In this document: one piece after another, positions 1 to 15,300 of the stretch
How positions within the stretch are numbered: position 1 is the first letter of the stretch
Layout: every line of letters begins with the position of its first letter
Source: Dirofilaria immitis
Lineage: Eukaryota > Nematoda > Chromadorea > Rhabditida > Onchocercidae
Direction: 5' to 3'
DNA: 64,000 bases
Assembly (NCBI GenBank): GCA_024305405.1
Contig: JAKNDB010000099.1
Span: forward strand, 186,001 to 250,000
Notes under the pieces: model-generated
What the model was told of the DNA's origin: nothing
Database searches by the model: none
The model's input: the letters and a program-made list of their open reading frames with translations, nothing else
Program-made: the position numbers and the translations under genes

Positions 1-191
1 TAAGAAACAAAGATGCTTGTGTGAATTTCCTAATATTCATATTACGTTTGCGATTTGGAGGAAAAATGAATAATTTATTCGGTAGTTAAGCTACAGCTGT
101 TACAGAGGGTTTGAATAAAAGTCCGAATTTTGATTTATAACAAAGTGGCAAAAGGCATTATTGGATATCTCGATTTTGTTATATAATTAGA

Positions 192-3100
192 TTATATCCT
201 TAATATTTTGCTTCTGAATAAATTTTGAAATTTAAGAACTACGTTATTAAATTCATAAAATGTTATTACGTCCACATCTCTCAAGTTACCTTTCTCAGTC
301 ATGTTTCGATCAGAAAGTGAATCCACTATTTTAGCAACAAATGATTTGGCATCACCGTGTTGCTGCCTATTTTCATTAGTATTATATAATATCCTTCCTG
401 GATATGAGAATTGTTTTGTTGGATTTGTTTGTTTTGGTTTTTCCACAATAGTTTTTGTTTCAATAGCATCCTTCGTTCGATTTGGATGCACCATTCCAGC
501 GACTGTTATATTTTCAAAATTTGTAACGTTAAGAATTTGTGGTACTTCAAACTTCTGCAAATTTCAATAGTTTCGAACTTCTATAAAAATTACAATCTAA
601 ATGATTGTAAAAATTATAAATTATAAACTTATTGTATAATCACGTAATCGTTGTGCACGATAAACTGCGAGAATGATAAGAACGAGAAATATTTCTATGA
701 AAATAGCATATTATATCCGTCAAAAAAATCAAATATTTTGAATTGAATGAATAAGTGACGTAATGCATGGAGAGACAATAAACAAGAGATTTATTCTAAA
801 AAATTCATACTTTAGGTGATTTGATATGTAAAGCATATTGAACTAAGGAATGTGCATCAGCTACTGGTGGATAACGCATTAAATATTGTAATGTCGTACT
901 ATAATCTTCATTGATAACTGAAAATATGATCGTACAATAATATTTACTTGAATGTTATGAACATTTTATGCACACAAAAATTTGTTAATCAAAATTTAGC
1001 TTCTTTAATATATTCGCAGCAATATTTCCAGTGAGTATATATATGTGTATAAAAATAAATTTGCAAGAAATCGTCACAGCATTTTTAAAGAAAACTGTTC
1101 AACTTACTTAAATGTCTAATATATTCGAGCATTGCGACAAAAATATAATCAACTAAGGATAACGGTGGTCTGAAAGCAAATATAGCGTCCCATATAAACA
1201 ATAAATCGTGAATCGGAAATTCGCGACCAAATAATAAACGCAACCAGCGACTACAAAGATCTCAATTAAAAGGACTTCGGACTTTCTTGAATCCATAACC
1301 CGTAATTCCTGCATGGACAGCTGAGAACATTGGTCCCAGAAGTTTTATGATAAAATATTTCAAACCAATTTCCTATACAGCTCATTTGAACCATATACCT
1401 GATGTTACATCTTCTAATCTATGGATGTAGTGATAAACATAAAGTCGCGGTATGGTATTTTGATCGTCTTAATTTCAAAAATTTATTCGTTTACAAACTC
1501 CAAAAAACTGATGCAGCATTTCGAAAATAAATTTTAACTAACATTCCATAGATCTGTGGTAAAATATTCATTTTTGAAAGATGTTGATGCATTTCCGGAT
1601 CAATTACTCCCAATATATCATTCATAATACTTCGAAGCTTAATAATTAATTCATTTCTCGAGTCAGTAGAAGCATCATCTTGAGTAACAAACGACGTAGG
1701 ATAGTTTAATCTGCCATTACTTCCCGAAGCTCCGCTGGGATAATCGACGTATTCCTCATCACTCGCCAAATACCATCTTTCCAACATCATCATTAATTGG
1801 GTGAATATTTCACTAAATAAAAACTTAATAAAGTAGCAGTTTAGAAAAAATCAATAAAAACGAAATAATGCCACTTAAAACATACAACGGAAAAGAACTT
1901 CCAATAATTTTGCTTCAATATGTGAAATTCCAGCATATTTTAGCAACTTCTCAAAGCTTAAAAAAATAATAACAAATACACACAAGTATATTAATGTAGA
2001 AATATTTAATAATAAAAAAGCTATGAAAACCAACAAAGAATCGTGTTCAAGGAAGTTTGGATTATTGACAGCGCATAAAATTTTCAATTCTTCCGGTGGT
2101 AATTCTCTGAAATGAATTATAACCATTTAAAACATTCAAAATATTTCAGGATAAAATAAAGAGAATATTAATGAATAAAAGAAGTTTCTCTCTTTAATAA
2201 AAACTAATTAGCAAAACAATTTATGCATCAATATATGTAAATTGCAATGAGCGAGCATCTATATTGCAAATATAAGAGTTAAAAATTAAATTAAATTTAA
2301 AGGCAATTATTATGGTTCGTAGATAAATCGAAAAAGCAAATTTAAAATCTTCCATCACTCATCACTAAAAAGCAATTTTAATGATGTAAAAGCCTACTTC
2401 AATCGATTTTGTTCCATAAGATGAATAAACGTTTGTTGATCGTAATTTAATACAAAAATCAGCGTTGCAAGTATTTCGTGCATACCCTGGAAAATGAATC
2501 TTAGTAAGCTATTTGATTTGAAAATTTGAATATGACAAAAGTCCATAGAAGAAAAAATCTAAATACCTGTCTATAAGCTATCTCCGGATGTTGTTTCGCA
2601 TATATGAAGAGAATATCTGACATAATGGTTCGCACATCTTCGTTTTTGAAATATTCCAATTCTGGAAATCTGAAAAAAAGAATTTCCAACTACTTATTTA
2701 AAAGGCTTTCACTCACATTAATGAGTAAATTGACGCAGCATGTAAACATGAACTTACGTTCGTTCTACGTCACGGTTTATACATTCACGCAACTTGCAAT
2801 CAATAAAATATTGTTGCCATGGGTTCTGAAAACCGATAAAAACCTATTCGGTATAAAAGAAAGAAGTATGGATAATAAAATGACAATAAAATGCAATACC
2901 TCATCACCAAGTGACAACGGATTGCTGACATTTGGATCCAAACCCGATGTTTGCTCGCGTGGATTTGTTAACAACTGAAAAACTTAGGTAATAAAATATA
3001 ACGAATTTGTTAAAATATTATGAAATACATGCAGCGTACATCATACACTACAAAAATAAAACAATACAATATGGAATTCAATAAATCACGTTTGATTTTT

Positions 3101-3943
3101 CATTTTTCTTTGTGATAAAATTATGATTGAAAGTTTCTAAACTCGATACTGTTCATAATTTATACTTTAAGCTGGAATAATATCAACCTTGGATTTCAAT
3201 TTATCATATGAATTACGGGTTCGCAACAGAATTACGCACCATTCTTCTCGTTGAAGTGGTAAACAACGAAGTAAAATCTGAAAATGAAATTTAATTACAA
3301 TTATAGCTTTTGAATATAACTAAATCAGAAACTTCTTCATATAGCACTCTATACCTATGAAATCTGAAAATCAATTATAGCCTCTCCTTATATTTTCGAT
3401 TGATTTTTTTATGAGTATATTTTAACTTCAAAAACATATAAGGAAACTAACTCTCCAAATAATAGATCGAACATGTGAACCGCGAAGCTTACCACTCAAA
3501 CAACCTTTCTCTATTCGTTTCAAATTAACTCGTTGTCCGAAAAATTCCTTCCATTCTTCCCTATGTATTTTACGCATACCGAATAACAAGTGTAGAAAAT
3601 ATGAAACGCATATAAAACATTCATCAAATTCTAACAGTTTTTTTTTTTTCAAATATTGATAACTATATTTTTCTTGTTAAATACGCTTGATTTTGGATTT
3701 CATGCTTTAAAAGTTATAATAGTTGATAAAGAAACATCAAAAAATTTGAAGTTCATAAAAATTCGTTTTAACATTTAAAAAAATCAATTTCTAAATGTAA
3801 GATGAATTGACTTCCTTTTCCTTTCTTTCATATCACTACTAATTCCCATTTGTTCTTTCTTTTTTTCATTTCCGTGATAGTGACTACTGATATAATATAG
3901 TAAACTTACTGAAATGTCGGTTGACAACTTGAACTGTGTGTAT
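192..3943 (-). CDS. TBC1D5: TBC1D5-type Rab GTPase-activating protein (5' end not resolved)
   Basis: This spliced gene encodes a TBC-domain RabGAP of the TBC1D5 family, which in animals acts on Rab7 in retromer and autophagy traffic. Visible exons from the 5' side are about 3910-3943, 3452-3560 (EEWKEFFGQ, RSIIWR), 3188-3277, 2900-2977, 2757-2826, 2570-2670, 2395-2490, 2000-2105, 1545-1793, 1108-1254, 822-922 and 192-550. The catalytic signatures are present: the arginine-finger motif INRDVERT near 2760 and the glutamine finger YRQGMHE split by the intron at 2490-2570. Later blocks WLRLLFGREFP (about 1230) and YPPVADAHSL (about 880) match the TBC1D5 subfamily rather than other TBC proteins. 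The 3' exon, rich in Lys/Asn/Thr, ends with TAA at 192-194. The exon at 3910-3943 joins in phase to 3560 but holds no start codon, so at least one upstream exon is missing from this model. I saw no frame breaks here. Confidence 0.8.
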
Positions 3944-6355
3944 CTGAAGTATGTTCAATATGTGAAATTTTGTGAAAAATCAAAAAAACAATGAAGATAA
4001 AAATCATAAACAAACGATGGATATTTCCCCAATTCTCTTGCAAGCAAAAAGAATCTCTTGGCAATTTCTCGGTCATTTCTGTTTATTCAATATTTTTCCC
4101 CACAATACTTTAATATAAATATTGCAACATTTCTCTTACGAAATTCTAATCAAAAAATTAAATTCGTTATGAATTCACAGTTCTGACCTTCCTTCGACTT
4201 ATTCGAATCCATCTCAATTTGCAGGCTAAAATTTGAATCCACTTTCAACCTTGTCCAATCAACAATAACTGTGCAATGCACTTCACCAGTTCGGATACAT
4301 AAATTGATACCTGCGCACGACTATAAAGTTACAAAAGCAGAAATCCGTCAAGTGATATTGCCGGCCAAATTAGCCTCAAAAATCCTAGCATCAAAGATTG
4401 CCATAGATTGATACTTTCCTTTCATTTATTAAATACCTTCCTTCCAAGTTCTATTCTAATTTCCACTTCCTCATTCCTTTTACCTTGAACAAATTCACCC
4501 TATATCTGCTAAAATCTGGCATCCTTTTGCTCAACCAGTAATGAATAGTTGAATATAGCTTTGTTGCCACTCGACAAAACGATACCAATTTTCATTACGC
4601 ACTGCAACAGTGAATTTTTTCTGCCCCATCTTCTTTATTTCTTTAATACAAATACAATTTTTACTTATAATTGTCCACATATAGGAGATATTACAAATCA
4701 AAATAACAATTATAAGAGAAATAGTCCTTTGCGATGATTGCAGTTGCATTATTCGAACACAAAGCTTCAGTATCGAATGGTTGAAACTTTTAAATTAATC
4801 AAATTTAAAATCCAATGATATAAACTTTTTGAATAAAAATAAAACCTAAATCCTTCGCCCCTTTTTTCTTATATCATCACTTTTGAAATTATTTAGGTAA
4901 TTGTAGAACCTAACAATTAAACCTTTAAAAAATATGAAAGAACCGAGATATTCATATAACATAAAAATATCTTAATTGTCTCGATTTACTTATATTAGAA
5001 AATATTCCGGTTATACCGACATCAGTACTCATTTTAGAACTGTCAATTAGATCTTTTAAAATGTTTGAGATGAATTTCTTATTTCATTATTCCTTCTTCA
5101 CGTTTATTTTAAAAAATCACTTAGACTGCTCAAGAAAATGTAATAAATCTTCGCCAGTTTTGAAAATACTGAAGCTTTTTTGTTGAATTATTCTTCAAAG
5201 GTGGAAATTTATAAATCTGATTTAAAATTTGAAATTTTTATAGTAAGTGATTCACATTTCCTTTGAGCTAAATACGAATATTTCTCAATATTCATTGAAT
5301 TGATTGCATTAAATCATAAATTTGTGGAATAATTCTCCTTTCTTCTTTCGTTTTTAATTTTAAGTACAAAATGAATTGCGAGTTTTAAACTATGATTTTT
5401 ACTATTTCTATTAAAGAAAAAGAAGATAAAAACAACTCATAGCAAAACTGCCCAAAAGTCACATATAAAACAATAATTCATGCATTCTTGAGACGAGAAA
5501 AAAATAAAGGTAAGCCCGTCAGTTGAAAATGAAATTTTTGAAGGAAAAATTAGTGGAATTTACATTACAAGTTTCCAGAATACAAAACAATTCAGGAAAA
5601 AACAGTAGGCAGATGAATGAAAGAAAAATACAAAACACCTGATGCTGGTGCAAATATAATGGTGGATATTATGTATACAGCTCCCAATAAAGGAGTAAAA
5701 TTAATTTAAAGAATCTACAGCAAGGAAAGGAAATTAAAGTTTAAACTATACCTAACAGGCAGGAACGATAATAAGTATTCCACCGCAAACTATCGACGAT
5801 AAGCAAAAAAATTGGCAACAATTTTGAACCCTCTCACCTTACCTCAATATTTTTTTGAAAAAACCAACAATTCCCTAAAAACAACCTAATACTCGTCTAT
5901 TTCTAATTTTATAAAAAATAATATATATCCAGTCTATGGAAGAAAAAACAATTTTTCAAATATGCTTCGAATAAATAAAACAAAAAACTTAAGATAACGA
6001 TAGATATCTAAGATGTTCTGATGGAATAGCATGACTCGCAGCAGATATCGTCAATTATTAGAATCTGAAATATATGCAATTCTTAATATGTATTTATTAG
6101 ATTTCCTTCAATATGCAAGATGCAAATAATAAAAGATTAGAAAATATATCTAGTTAATCAGAAAAAAATTGCTGTTTCCTAAAAGGTATATGGAAATTGA
6201 TGAATGAGATAAGTATAAAGCACATCGTTTAATATACAACGTACAAAAAAATATACTGCTTAGGGCTTCTCAATCTTACACTGATTGGAACAAACGCAAC
6301 AAAAAAGACGATTTTTGAAAATATAAAAATATTTGAAGCTAAATAACTTCCAATA
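3944..6355. other. Intergenic region between TBC1D5 and ataxin-2
   Basis: AT-rich DNA with no exon I can support. It should hold the unresolved 5' exon(s) and promoter of the TBC1D5 gene on the left and the ataxin-2 3' UTR on the right. The overlapping opposite-strand open frames near 4530-4750 have no recognisable family content. Confidence 0.5.
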
Positions 6356-9300
6356 TTAACCGTTTGGTGCAACTGAACTGCTTTGAGATACACCAGCAGA
6401 CTGAAAAGGTTGCTGATGATGCGATACCGCGCTGGCCCCGCTATTTACCGAATTGTGCCGTACTGATCCCGCACTATTTGTTTGTTGTTGCTGAGATGAT
6501 GGCTGTTGCTGCTGAAATACTCCCTGCTGCTGTTGGGCTGGAAAAAATTGAAATTCCAGAAAATCGAAACAAATTTAACAACTGAATTTAACAAACGTTA
6601 CAAATATTTTCAATGACAAACCTTAAATTTTCTATTGCTTTTTCAAAAACAATTCACATCTTGTCAGTTTTAGAATTTCACTTGTTTTAATTCAATCTGA
6701 AAGGAAAAATGTCAATTTAGCAACTTACCCTGCATATAATGACCATAAAACTGATCACTAGTAACATACGGTTGATGAGGCAAAGTGCTCGGTATCTGCG
6801 GTTGCTGTAAAGCAGATGATTCCATAACCGCTCCCTGGAACTGTTCGAACACACTCGACTGAAATATCAAAAATGGGGCATATTTGTGAAGAGAAATGTT
6901 CATATTTCTTGGCTCGACAATCTGACTGAGGGTCGTATTGAACTTCTGACAACATATTAATATTCAAATCTTGACTGTTTCTCATTAAACATATTTCCAT
7001 ATTGATGAAGCCTTTAATGACTTTGATAATAGAAAAAAAGAATTATCAGATTAATATGAACATTTTCCAATAGCAGCGTGGAAACTGAACGCTGATTTGA
7101 CATTCATCAGGGTAATGATTTCATCGATTACGATTTGTAATTTTGTCAATATGACAATCACCACAAAATGCAAAACAAAATCCTTACCTGTGCATGCGTT
7201 TGATGTGCTTGTGAAAATGGAACATGCGTTGTTGGTGCAGCGACAGATGGATGAACAACAACTGGTTGTGGACCGTATGTCATCACAAAGCCTGGTTGTC
7301 CAGACGTGATGAACGGAAACTGCTGCAACGAATAAATTATCGATGGCTTACCGTATTCGTATAACTTATCTGTCTGAATCTTTTTCAGAGAAGGAAATAA
7401 AGTGTTCGAAAACTTTGCAATCGAAAAATTTATATCTGGCAAAATTAGTCAGCATGAAATCCCTTGAATTTATTCCCTTATATATAACTGCTCACGTGAG
7501 GATTCCATACGTATTTTCATTAATACAAATAACGAATGACATACAAGTATAAGTTTATCTCATGACAGCTCTATCAATAAATATACTTTCTATCTTAAAT
7601 CAAACTGTATACCAAATATTTCTGATTTAAAACGGCTCAAAATCGGTTAAACATCATATGAGTGTTGATTTTAAGTTCGTTCGAGATATTTAGCCCTGAT
7701 CAATAGACTGAAAATCTCTGCTTTCTTTCAAGAGGGTGCCATAATTTCTGATATGCCCATTTAAGTCAATTTTAACTATAGTGCTGACCTTCATAAAATC
7801 TACTTAGTCTCATTTAAATGTATTATCTGCCATTATAACCTTTTGAGATATAGCGTCTACATGCTCACAAATGTAAATTGATGAATTAAATTGAAAGAAT
7901 GAAAGGTGAACGAACAAACAAAATAAACAAACCGGTGCTTGAACGTACACGTGCGGCTGTGCATTTGGTGGAGCTGCAGCAGGTGGAAATGGGACAAGCA
8001 CAGTATGCGGTGATTGCGGCGTTCCGGATTGAGGATAGTGTGGTACCGCTATTGGTTGCTGTTGTTGTTGTTGTTGCTGTTGCTGTACCTATTTCAAAGG
8101 TGCAAAGTGAATAAAAGCGTACTAAATTTGGATAAGTTATCAGGTGGGTAAACAAATATCATTACATTCGGTGCATTTGATAAAATTCATATACATACAC
8201 ATGCACATTACAAATGTACACATACACAACATATTCATACACACATACACATAAATATACATACATACATACACACACGAATATGTATATATATATATAT
8301 GTTATATAAAAACAAAGCATGCATTGTTTCATCTGTTGATCATCAGAATTTTACATTTATTGTTTTTCGGAGTACTGATTTCCATCGTTGCAGTATCTTG
8401 TGAATAAAAATTATTCAAAAAACTGAATTTTAATATTTCGTCATATCATTTTAAAATTCCATTTTAATTGGAAGTATAATTATTATAGCATGTTTTATCT
8501 ATCAGTTCTCAAGAAATATTCGAAAAAATATCACACTGCCTGCTAATTTAACCAACTTATCAATAATCTAAGAACTTCTCATATTCAGTTGAAATTATAT
8601 GCTGATTAAAGATCAAAATCAAAAAGATCAAATGAAAATCTAAAAAGTTGCTGTAAGTGACTAAAACATAATAAATTACTCTCATCGTCGAGATATAATA
8701 ATATAAAATATTAAAGTAACTTTTTTTGAAAGAAATATCCAACTTTCTAAAAATTACTTTGGCACTTATACGATTAAAGGAAGCACTCAATATTAAAATC
8801 CGAGAATAGTTTGCTACCACTTACGGTTGCCGAATTATATATAAATATGAACCAAAACAGATGTAAATTATTATATATTAAAATCATAACTTTTTGAAAC
8901 ATTTCTGTAATGCTGGGATTATTTAGTGAATTTTTATAAAAGTTAATCACAAAAGGTTAACAAATTTCTTCATCATTTTAAAAATTACTTAAACGAGACA
9001 AATATATATTTTCACCCAGTGGCATGCTCTGTTATGTGTAATGATATTTCCTCACCTGAGGAGATGACACTACAGGTCCAGGTGTGGCCGGCTGGCTGTT
9101 AGGCCCATTTGAACCCGTTCCATTGCTCGAAGCACCACTTGATCCCTGTTGCGGTTGTTGCTGTGATGACACTGTTGCTGCTAAAAATGATAAATTTTAA
9201 ATTTCTATAAATGCAAAAATCCTTATCACGAAAAATTTGCTTAGTATAAACAAATCAAATTAATTACATTAACATTAAAATAAATAAGATACACGAGATC

Positions 9301-12300
9301 GATTATTTGTATCATTTTATATATCCTTTGTACTTACCAGCAAAATCAACATTTGGATGAGACTGCGGCAAACGAGATATCATATAATTCTGGAAAATAC
9401 AGTGCAATAGAAAACAAGAACCAACGATAATTATCGAATAGAATGGGAACATTCTTTTTATAAATCGATCTGGTACCAATATCAACCTATAGCATAACTA
9501 CTAGGCTTCTATGTAATTTATTAATGCCTCTATAAGGACTTACAGTTATTAATGACTTCAAAAAAATGATTACAGAATCACTTTTTAAGAAAATCGATAA
9601 TGCATAATTACTCCTAAATAATAATTATGCAACTGAATGCTTATTTCATCATCAAATCTATTCTAATGGAAGTAACAAAACATACCACAGAATGGTCGCC
9701 CTGATAAAGTTGGCGAGGAAAACCAGTCTGTTGTTGAGTTTGAGTCTGTAGAGTAATCTTTCTTTCAACATAGAAACATTTTGCATACAAAAATATTCCA
9801 TTTTTAGAATTCAGGATATTTGCCACCACAAATCAATTTTTATACCCTAATGTGTAAAAACTGAAGACAATGTTAACCTATAGCAAATAGAATATGATGC
9901 TAGATACCTCATTTTTCAAATGCACCCTTTTTTCAAATTTCAAATTACTAGGACCACTCAATTTTTGATGTACTGCAGTCAGTAATATTGTCATGCTAAT
10001 ATGCAACAAATATTAGCTGTTATTTTACTAACCTGTATAATTTGATAAGGGGAGGAGCCGTGAGTACCGCATTAGTTGATGGAGGTGGTATTGGCGGTGG
10101 TGGCATGCTAGAAGAAGCTCCAATTGAAAGCTGTGATGGATATGGTGTAAAATATGGCATCTAAAAAGCAAAAATAATAAGAAGGGAAAATAGAAAATGA
10201 GAGGTATCTAAAAATATGTGGCAGAATTGCAACAAATATAAATTTGCGATTTAAATTAGAGATTTAACTTAAATAACATAAGTATATGAGTTTAATGAAG
10301 ACTTAAAGAGGAGCATTTTCATTACTTGCAGTCTAAAATTTCATTACCGCAAAATATATTAAAAACTTTTTCTGGAACTCTAATTTTGAAAAACTGATAT
10401 ACATCTACTGAATATTTAAATTTCATTAAAATGTCACTCAATACACAACACCAGTTTCGGACTGTAATATTTTACATTTGTAAATGGCTTCTGAATTACC
10501 GCCATATCAAGCTATTGACCTGATATTGTGACATCAATTGTTGAGCATAGGGTTGACTGGCCCCAGGGACATACATGCCAGCGACACCTTGTATAAACTG
10601 TTGCTGTTGATTTCGTCGATTTGTTGAAGGTGTTTGTCCAACCATTTGTCCATGACGACCGATCGGTAAACCGGCAGTACTTGCAACAATTGGACCACCC
10701 GTAACATTCGCTGCTGCAGTTGCCGTTGCCGCAACGCCACTTGGCGCAGTCTAGAATTTTTATTATGAAATATAGTCATACTCAAACAAAAATATATTAA
10801 TATAGATGAACAGACTGGGAGATTAGATGCTGACAATCTAAATTTCTTTCTTCTATAAAAGAAAATTCACTTCAGGGAAACGTGCAATATAGCTAGAATA
10901 AACAATAAGATATAACCGAATATCTAGACACTTTGATATAAATTTCTTAGATTTTCAGCAAATTTATCAGTATCTAGAATATATACCTGCACAACCGGTG
11001 TATTGTAATAAACCGGCATAGCGGTACCGTATGCATTAGCATGCGCATAAGGGAACATCTGCGGTGGCCCAGCATGCGCAATTGACGGCACATTCTAGAA
11101 TTACTTAATTAAGCAATACTTATCGATCTATTATAGATGAAGTTCTGCTAGTTATTCATGTTAATATCGATTAATAACTAATACTCATTCGGAGAAACTG
11201 AGTTTAGCTTATTAAATTAATGAAGTATGAGATGAGTTGCAACGATTATGATGAATCACCAATTTTGTTCAATGGAGATGGAGAGATTACTGTATGATTA
11301 TATAATAATAATAATAAATGTTACCTGAACAGTTAAAGTTTGCGGACTGGCAAGAGCCAAACCTTGCATTTGTCCCGGCGCTGCGATATGTGTTGACATA
11401 AGCGGTAATGGTGCAGCGGGAGGCGTTCGAACACTATGCAATGTTGGACGATGACTTTGCGGTTCAGTATTGCGATAATTAGTTAAATTGCAGGGCACAA
11501 ACGACGGCGCATCCGGATTCCAGACAAAATGCTTCCTAAACCTCGCAAATCATTTTTTCTTGTTCTGATTTAATAGAACAACTATTCATTAATAATTTGA
11601 AGTGCACAATCGACATCTCACACCATTTCATTCTTATGCAAGTATCGTGTTTGGAGCATCAACTACGATGTAGTCAAAATTTACATAATCTTACCCATCC
11701 GACGTCGTCGTTGCAGAATTTACTACAGTCGTCTTTGTAGTATCAATGATTGCAGTACTAGGCATTGGATCTGTAGGTGCAATGGATGATGAAGATGCTG
11801 CAGCGGATAATTGATGTGTTTGCTGAATTTCACGTGCGGTGACAGGCGTACTAGCAGTTTGCGCATCCAGAACCATAATTCCTGTTACTTCTATATTAGG
11901 TGATATCGTACCAGATCCAGGTATGGTGGTTGATGTCGACTTGTTTGGACGAGAATCGGAAATCGCCGATAGTACTACTTCTGTTGGTGTTGTCATTGAG
12001 CGATCTGAAAAACTTTATTTTGGTATTTATGGCAGAGCGATAGAGCAATAAAAAAAGGCGAAAATTAGGGGACAAGAAAAAATTTCCCTACTATTACAAA
12101 TTTAAGTTCACCAGAGGTAACTACTGCTTGTACGGATCCTCGAGCCTTGACCACTGTTTGCTGTGAACGTTGATCTGAACATGGTGGGCAAGATGCTGCT
12201 GTTGCTGCAGTTGATGATATTTCCAAATCTCTAGCAGATGAAATTTCTGTAATCCTTTAATCTTGAGTAGCCTTCATTTACGGACAATACCGTAAATAAA

Positions 12301-15300
12301 GTGAAAAAAAGAAAAAAGAGAACAAAAATACATAAAGAAATTGAACCTGGGCGATGACTTGGAGCTATTTGCGTTGACGAGGCTCGCATACCAGGTGGAG
12401 GTCCTTTATTCCAAGCATTATTAACAGGTCTTGGTGCTACGCCAGATGTTGCTGCATTTACACTGTTAACACGCTAAAATTGGTACTTCTTAGCATTACT
12501 TGTTACAGTATTTCTAAATCTTTCATAAAAACCTCCAATCTTTATTTCGTAATTTCTTTGAACTTTTTGCATGAGTTTATTCTGGTGACAATTGCGCTGC
12601 ATATGCATTTAATTAATTTAGTACTGGATTGACAAATCTCATTTCTGTTTGATAGATTATAACAACGGACCTGAACATCATCTGCATTGCTCTGTACAGA
12701 ATGAGATGGCTGGAAAGTGCTGTTGAAATTCTGATGAAATTCTTTCAAATTTCTGACCCGTTCTGTTTGCTTTGATGTTTGCTGTCGCGAAGCATTATTC
12801 ATACCATTTGATGGATTCGAATAATGCAAGTTCTTATTTTCCTCACCTATAAAAATTGGAGGTTTCAGAATTACTGTATGCTTTTATAATAACACAAGAA
12901 TATGTGTTGAGCATAAAGAATATGTCTCTTAAATCAAACTGTAGTTAAAACAGTGATAAATAAGTTAACAAACAGAATAAATAAATAAATAAAATACGTG
13001 AAGAAGGTTGTCCTTCATGTTGACTGGTCATCAAACGATGGTCATAAACTCTCGCATTATTCCCAATTATTTGTTCCGATCGCCGTCCACCTCTTATATT
13101 ATCTGTAGCTGAAGAAGAACCTGAACTTTCACCACGTCGTGCCCACTCTACAATAATAGACCAGAATTTAAGAGAGAGATATAAAAATAGTAATAAGGTA
13201 CTATAACATATAAATCGAAAGAAATAAATAAACGAATAAATAAAAACAAATCTATTTTGGAGAGTTTTACCAAATATTATAAGTTAATTTTTTCGTTAAT
13301 TTTTCAAGCTCGGCATTCTGAGTACAATTTAATAACACTCACTCAAATTTAGGCATAAATCTTTAAACTTAAAAACAGTTAGACTCTGTGTTCACTCGCA
13401 ATATCCTTTTCTACTTTAAAGATAATCCTATAATAAAATTGATAAATAAAAAGCTTACGGCCAAACTGCAAGTGTAATTCCTGCGCGGTTGGTCTTTCCA
13501 AAATACCACTAGGTGCATAACGTGAAGTGGACCCTGATCCAACTGAATTTTGAGGCCGCAATCCATGACCCATTGACGAATTTGTAAATAATCGTGACGA
13601 ACCACCACCGGACCCATATGATCCACGTCCTAGAAATTTTCTCTATATTTCATAAGATTCTCATGTTAATATGGATGACCAATAAATAAAAAATAGTTAT
13701 GACAACAAAAATATTGAGATGCTAATTGAATAACATATTAAATCACAAATCCAGAAAGAATGAACATTGTATTCCCATTCATTTTTTTCAACATTCTTTA
13801 TCAAAGAGTAATACATTCTTGACCACAAATTAAGTTATAAGTATTTATAATCATGAGTGACTACCGTACCTCTTCCTGTACCTGGCATACCTTCCGGTCG
13901 TCTACCATTCGGTGGCCCTCTGTTCATATTCAAGCCTCCCTATCTCGAATATTCCCTGAATAGCTGCCACGTCTGAATGGATTACAGATATTAGATCCAT
14001 TTTTTATCGAAGAGCTCTTAACAGGACACAATGCGGATAACCTAGAACTATTTTCTAATGATTAACCGCAAAATTAAATGTAAGAAACATTTTGTTGGAC
14101 GTTGTTACTCACTGAGAAAACAAATTCTCTGTGCTATCTTCCTATAAAAAGCTTATTTTTTGTTAGGATATCTGGTCTTATCGTGAATAATAAATCTTTA
14201 TCACAAGTGTTTTTACCCTCCACTGGATGCTTTCCGGCTACCATGTTGTACTTGAAATTCTGAAGTTTCCTTATCCAAATCACGCTCTTCATCATCATTT
14301 TCCAGCTGCGCACGTGCTCTGCTTGCACTGTTGCTATTGATTTCTTGCGCAATTCGTTCCGCTCGTTTAAGATCGTCTGCGTCTCCTTGCACATCAGCCC
14401 TAAAATTTGTTTAGGTATATAAAACAAAAAAAACATCACATTTCCAATGCAGTACCCACTTCATTACCTAATAATGAAGTCTTATAAAAGAAACGACCCG
14501 ATAGATATAAAGCAATTTTATAATATGCATTTAATTTGTTTATAGAATGACCAAAATTCCAACAATTAAGTAAAAACAAAACGAAAAAATAAAAAATCAC
14601 GTGGCATATTCAGGCATATTCTCATCAAACGTGCTTTTGACTCCGAGAACATCGTTCGCTTGAAACATCTGTTCAACGGACCAACCATCTTCCTGATCAT
14701 CGTTTAATAAAAGACCATCGTCAAAATCCTCTTCGGATTCCCAAACTTGTAGTTCCATATCCCCACTGAACTGCTCTGATCCGCATATTCACGATCCGTA
14801 GCAAATCCTTGAATTGGGTGCATTTTAACTGTATTCGTTTTCAGAAAATTGTTTAGTCTTTAGTAAAAGAAAGTTTCATTAATTAAATAGACTGCGATAG
14901 AAATCAAATCATTCCACACCTTCAATCCGTTTTTCGTCTCGATATTTTGCTCCCATGCTATAGACACAGTCCCTTTCGAACTGCAATTTCTCGATGATTT
15001 GATCTTTATGAGGTAATAAGTTCTTTTGTTCATCCGTGAGTACCTCATGCGCATATCTCAAGCCAACATCAAACTGCAAATTATATAAATGTATGTACCG
15101 AGATGGCGAACAAATAAGCATCTTTACGTTTTAATTCACCAGAACGTCTTAAAAAAATAAAATGACGAATGTAATATGGAAAGAAATACTCACATCTGGA
15201 GAACAACCTGCAAATATCCCTTCAAATGTCAATCCATCACGAGTTTCAAGTAATACTTCTTTACCCTAAAAATTAGATACAATTACAATATTTCTGCAAG

